A stretch of DNA of 6,008 bases from an uncultured Bacilli bacterium (GTDB taxonomy: Bacteria > Bacillota_I > Bacilli_A > RF39 > UBA660), in assembly GCA_934101445.1 (NCBI GenBank), contig CAKORQ010000064.1, forward strand, positions 1 to 6,008. The letters run 5' to 3'. The notes under the pieces are model-generated. The model worked only from the letters and a program-made list of their open reading frames with translations, had not been told where the DNA came from and searched no databases. Both the position numbers and the translations under genes were made by a program. Shown piece after piece: positions 4,555 to 6,008 of the stretch. Numbering within the stretch: the stretch's first letter is position 1; each line of letters begins with the position of its first letter.

Positions 4555-5601
4555 ATGAATGTCATAATTTCTAATCGCTATAGTGAAATGTTAACTAACT
4601 TACCTATAGATATAATAAAAAATGTACGTGGTGAATATGATGCCGATGTTATCGTTAGTAACTTTCAAAACTTCTTCTTTAATAAGATGATACTCGATAT
4701 AACGGCTGTAAAAAACTATAAAGATATTAATAATATTCAAAAATTATCTTTTGGTTTAGATATGAACAAAGTTATATTACTTCTTGATGATTCCAAAGAA
4801 GTTAACTCGCCCACATATCTTTCAGAATTAGTTTCGATGGGAATATATAATTTTACCCGAAATATTGATTCAGTAATGTATTTAATAGATAACCCTAATA
4901 CCTATAAAGATGTTGCTAGGTATCATATGTTAGGAGGTAATCCTAATGCTGATATGAATGTGAATTTAGAACCGGGTAATATTAATTCTAACTTTTTAAA
5001 TAATTCTATTAATCATATATTTATGGGAAGTAGAGTAATAGCCATTAAAAACTTAACTGAACATGCCGGGGCTACTACCTTAACTTATATGTTAAAAAAA
5101 CAATTAGAAAATAATTATAAAACTTTAGCTATCGAAGTTGATAAAAATGATTTTATGTATTTTAATGATCAAGATATGCGTAGTATAACTACTAGTGAAT
5201 TAGATTCTGTTATTAAGAATCCTAATAATACTTATGATATTATTTTAGTTGATATAAATGAATCACCTAAAGTAGCATCAATTAGTGAAGTATTACATTT
5301 AATTGAACCTAGTACTATTAAGTTAAATAAATTAATTAGAGCCGATAGAATGGTTCTAACGAAGATGAAAAATTATAAAATAGTATTAAATAAATGCTTA
5401 TTATCAGATAAAGATATAAAAGATTTTGAATATGAATCCCGTTGTAAAGTATTTGAATCTATTCCTCCTTTAGATGATAAGAAAGAAAGAAATCCTATTC
5501 TTAATAACTTATTATATAAAATGGGCTTTGATAAACAAACCCCAACCAGTGGGGCTAAAAAGCCAGTTGGTAAGTTATTTGGCATTGTTAAAGACGAGTA
5601 A
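4555..5601 (+). CDS. CpaE/TadZ-like pilus assembly protein with degenerate P-loop
   Basis: The product is 348 residues. Residues 1 to about 125 look like an atypical receiver domain (LDIT, VILLLDDS, then GIYNFTRNIDSVMYLI), and about 158-325 a ParA/MinD-like fold, the arrangement known for CpaE/TadZ. The P-loop segment reads TEHAGATTLT (168-177), where family ATPases have KGGxGKTT. Both lysines are replaced (Thr168, Ala173), so ATP hydrolysis is doubtful. A Walker B-like strand YDIILVDINESP (227-238), IVLNK (276-280) and FESIPPL (300-306) fit the rest of the fold. TadZ proteins mark the cell position of Tad pilus machines, and several relatives also have altered P-loops. GAAAGGA (4540-4546) is a good RBS 8 bases before the ATG. 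The gene follows the pseudopilin genes by 23 bases, in the same operon. It has no membrane helix, so it should act at the cytoplasmic face. Confidence 0.8.
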   Translation: MNVIISNRYSEMLTNLPIDIIKNVRGEYDADVIVSNFQNFFFNKMILDITAVKNYKDINNIQKLSFGLDMNKVILLLDDSKEVNSPTYLSELVSMGIYNFTRNIDSVMYLIDNPNTYKDVARYHMLGGNPNADMNVNLEPGNINSNFLNNSINHIFMGSRVIAIKNLTEHAGATTLTYMLKKQLENNYKTLAIEVDKNDFMYFNDQDMRSITTSELDSVIKNPNNTYDIILVDINESPKVASISEVLHLIEPSTIKLNKLIRADRMVLTKMKNYKIVLNKCLLSDKDIKDFEYESRCKVFESIPPLDDKKERNPILNNLLYKMGFDKQTPTSGAKKPVGKLFGIVKDE

Positions 5602-5606
5602 TTTCC

Positions 5607-5635
5607 TTGACAATGTATATATTTTATTGTAATAT
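5607..5635 (+). promoter_or_regulatory. Promoter before the VirB2/TrbC-like gene
   Basis: A perfect TTGACA (5607-5612) and TAATAT (5630-5635) are separated by 17 bases, starting six bases after the previous stop. ACAAT (5610-5614) and ATTGT (5626-5630) form a small inverted repeat overlapping the -35 and -10 edges and could be an operator. A separate start here would let the small two-helix protein be made in greater amount than the TadZ-like protein. The RBS AGGAG (5651-5655) lies 8 bases before the ATG at 5664. Confidence 0.6.
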
Positions 5636-5663
5636 TTATTTAGAGAAATGAGGAGATGTTTTT

Positions 5664-6008
5664 ATGAATCCAGGTTCTGTATGTTCAAATCTAGCACCAT
5701 TCCTTCAAATAGTAGGGTACGTAGTTACAATTTTTAAAATTGTAATTCCAATATTATTGATAATTTTTGGTATGTTAGATGTAGGAAAGGCAGTAATAGC
5801 AAGTAAACCCGATGAAGTTACAAAGAGTATAAAAGGTTTTGCAATGCGTTGTATTGCTGGTATCTTAGTATTCTTCCTTCCATCAATCGTTGCTGTTTTA
5901 CTAGATGCTGTTGCCCAAACTAATGGTTCTGATGTAACTGATACTAAAGATGCTAATGCATGGAGATGCTGTTGGGATTATGTCTTAGGCGGCAAAGGTA
6001 CAAGCAAA
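5664..6008 (+). CDS. VirB2/TrbC-like two-helix membrane protein, 3' end outside window
   Basis: The frame is open from ATG 5664 to the last base, giving 115 residues with no stop. Two hydrophobic helices are clear: about 14-38 (IVGYVVTIFKIVIPILLIIF) and about 60-82 (IAGILVFFLPSIVAVLL). They are joined by a short polar loop with DVGKAV and KPDEVTKSIKGF. This two-helix hairpin with a charged connector is the layout of VirB2/TrbC conjugative pilins and of related small proteins in Firmicutes secretion loci. Cysteines occur at 7, 63, 102 and 103, and the tail beyond the second helix is polar and contains WRCCW. The start is supported by AGGAG at 5651-5655 and a promoter just upstream. It may be a structural or channel subunit next to the Tad-like genes. 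The C-terminus is not visible, so its full size and any extra domain are unknown. Confidence 0.75.
   Translation, partial: MNPGSVCSNLAPFLQIVGYVVTIFKIVIPILLIIFGMLDVGKAVIASKPDEVTKSIKGFAMRCIAGILVFFLPSIVAVLLDAVAQTNGSDVTDTKDANAWRCCWDYVLGGKGTSK

Noticed and set aside
5373..5585. Minus-strand open frame at the end of the TadZ-like gene
   Set aside because: Antisense to a well-supported C-terminus, with no RBS and no family resemblance.

Overview
The window is AT-rich, and most of its genes lie on the + strand in tight operons. It uses the standard bacterial code: TGA ends two housekeeping genes and Trp is read from TGG. Gene content and composition fit a low-GC Firmicutes/Bacilli lineage, possibly one of the uncultured gut RF39-like or Mollicutes-related groups. 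That placement is an inference from style and has not been tested phylogenetically.

Region 1 (1-2164) is a housekeeping run: the 3' end of a TrmH/SpoU-family RNA 2'-O-methyltransferase, rimM (16S/30S maturation), trmD (tRNA m1G37 methyltransferase), and an unrecognised 146-residue protein. The first three genes overlap one another. The fourth follows a 58-base gap in which a hairpin separates the only visible ribosome-binding site from the start codon.

Region 2 (2165-2915) holds no intact gene. It contains a 19-bp perfect hairpin, the remains of a gene whose C-terminus looks like a winged helix (readable once two single-base frameshifts are allowed for), a short repeat TG(C/T)AGTAA, a potential H-type pseudoknot, an A/T-rich terminator, and finally a strong promoter.

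Region 3 (2916-6008) is a surface-appendage or secretion operon of Tad/type IV pilus character. Four consecutive small proteins begin M(K/R)E(A/S)xG followed by one hydrophobic helix. The first two are short, cysteine-rich tandem paralogs, and the first of these is frameshifted. The next two are 164- and 170-residue paralogs of a second, pseudopilin-like type. A CpaE/TadZ-like protein with a degenerate Walker A motif follows. After a new promoter comes a two-helix VirB2/TrbC-like protein that runs off the end of the window. The likely arrangement is that the small proteins are exported fibre or tip subunits stabilised by disulphides, the TadZ-like protein positions the machine, and ATPase and platform genes lie beyond position 6008. 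The exact architecture does not match a Tad locus I can name and is the most interesting part of the window.
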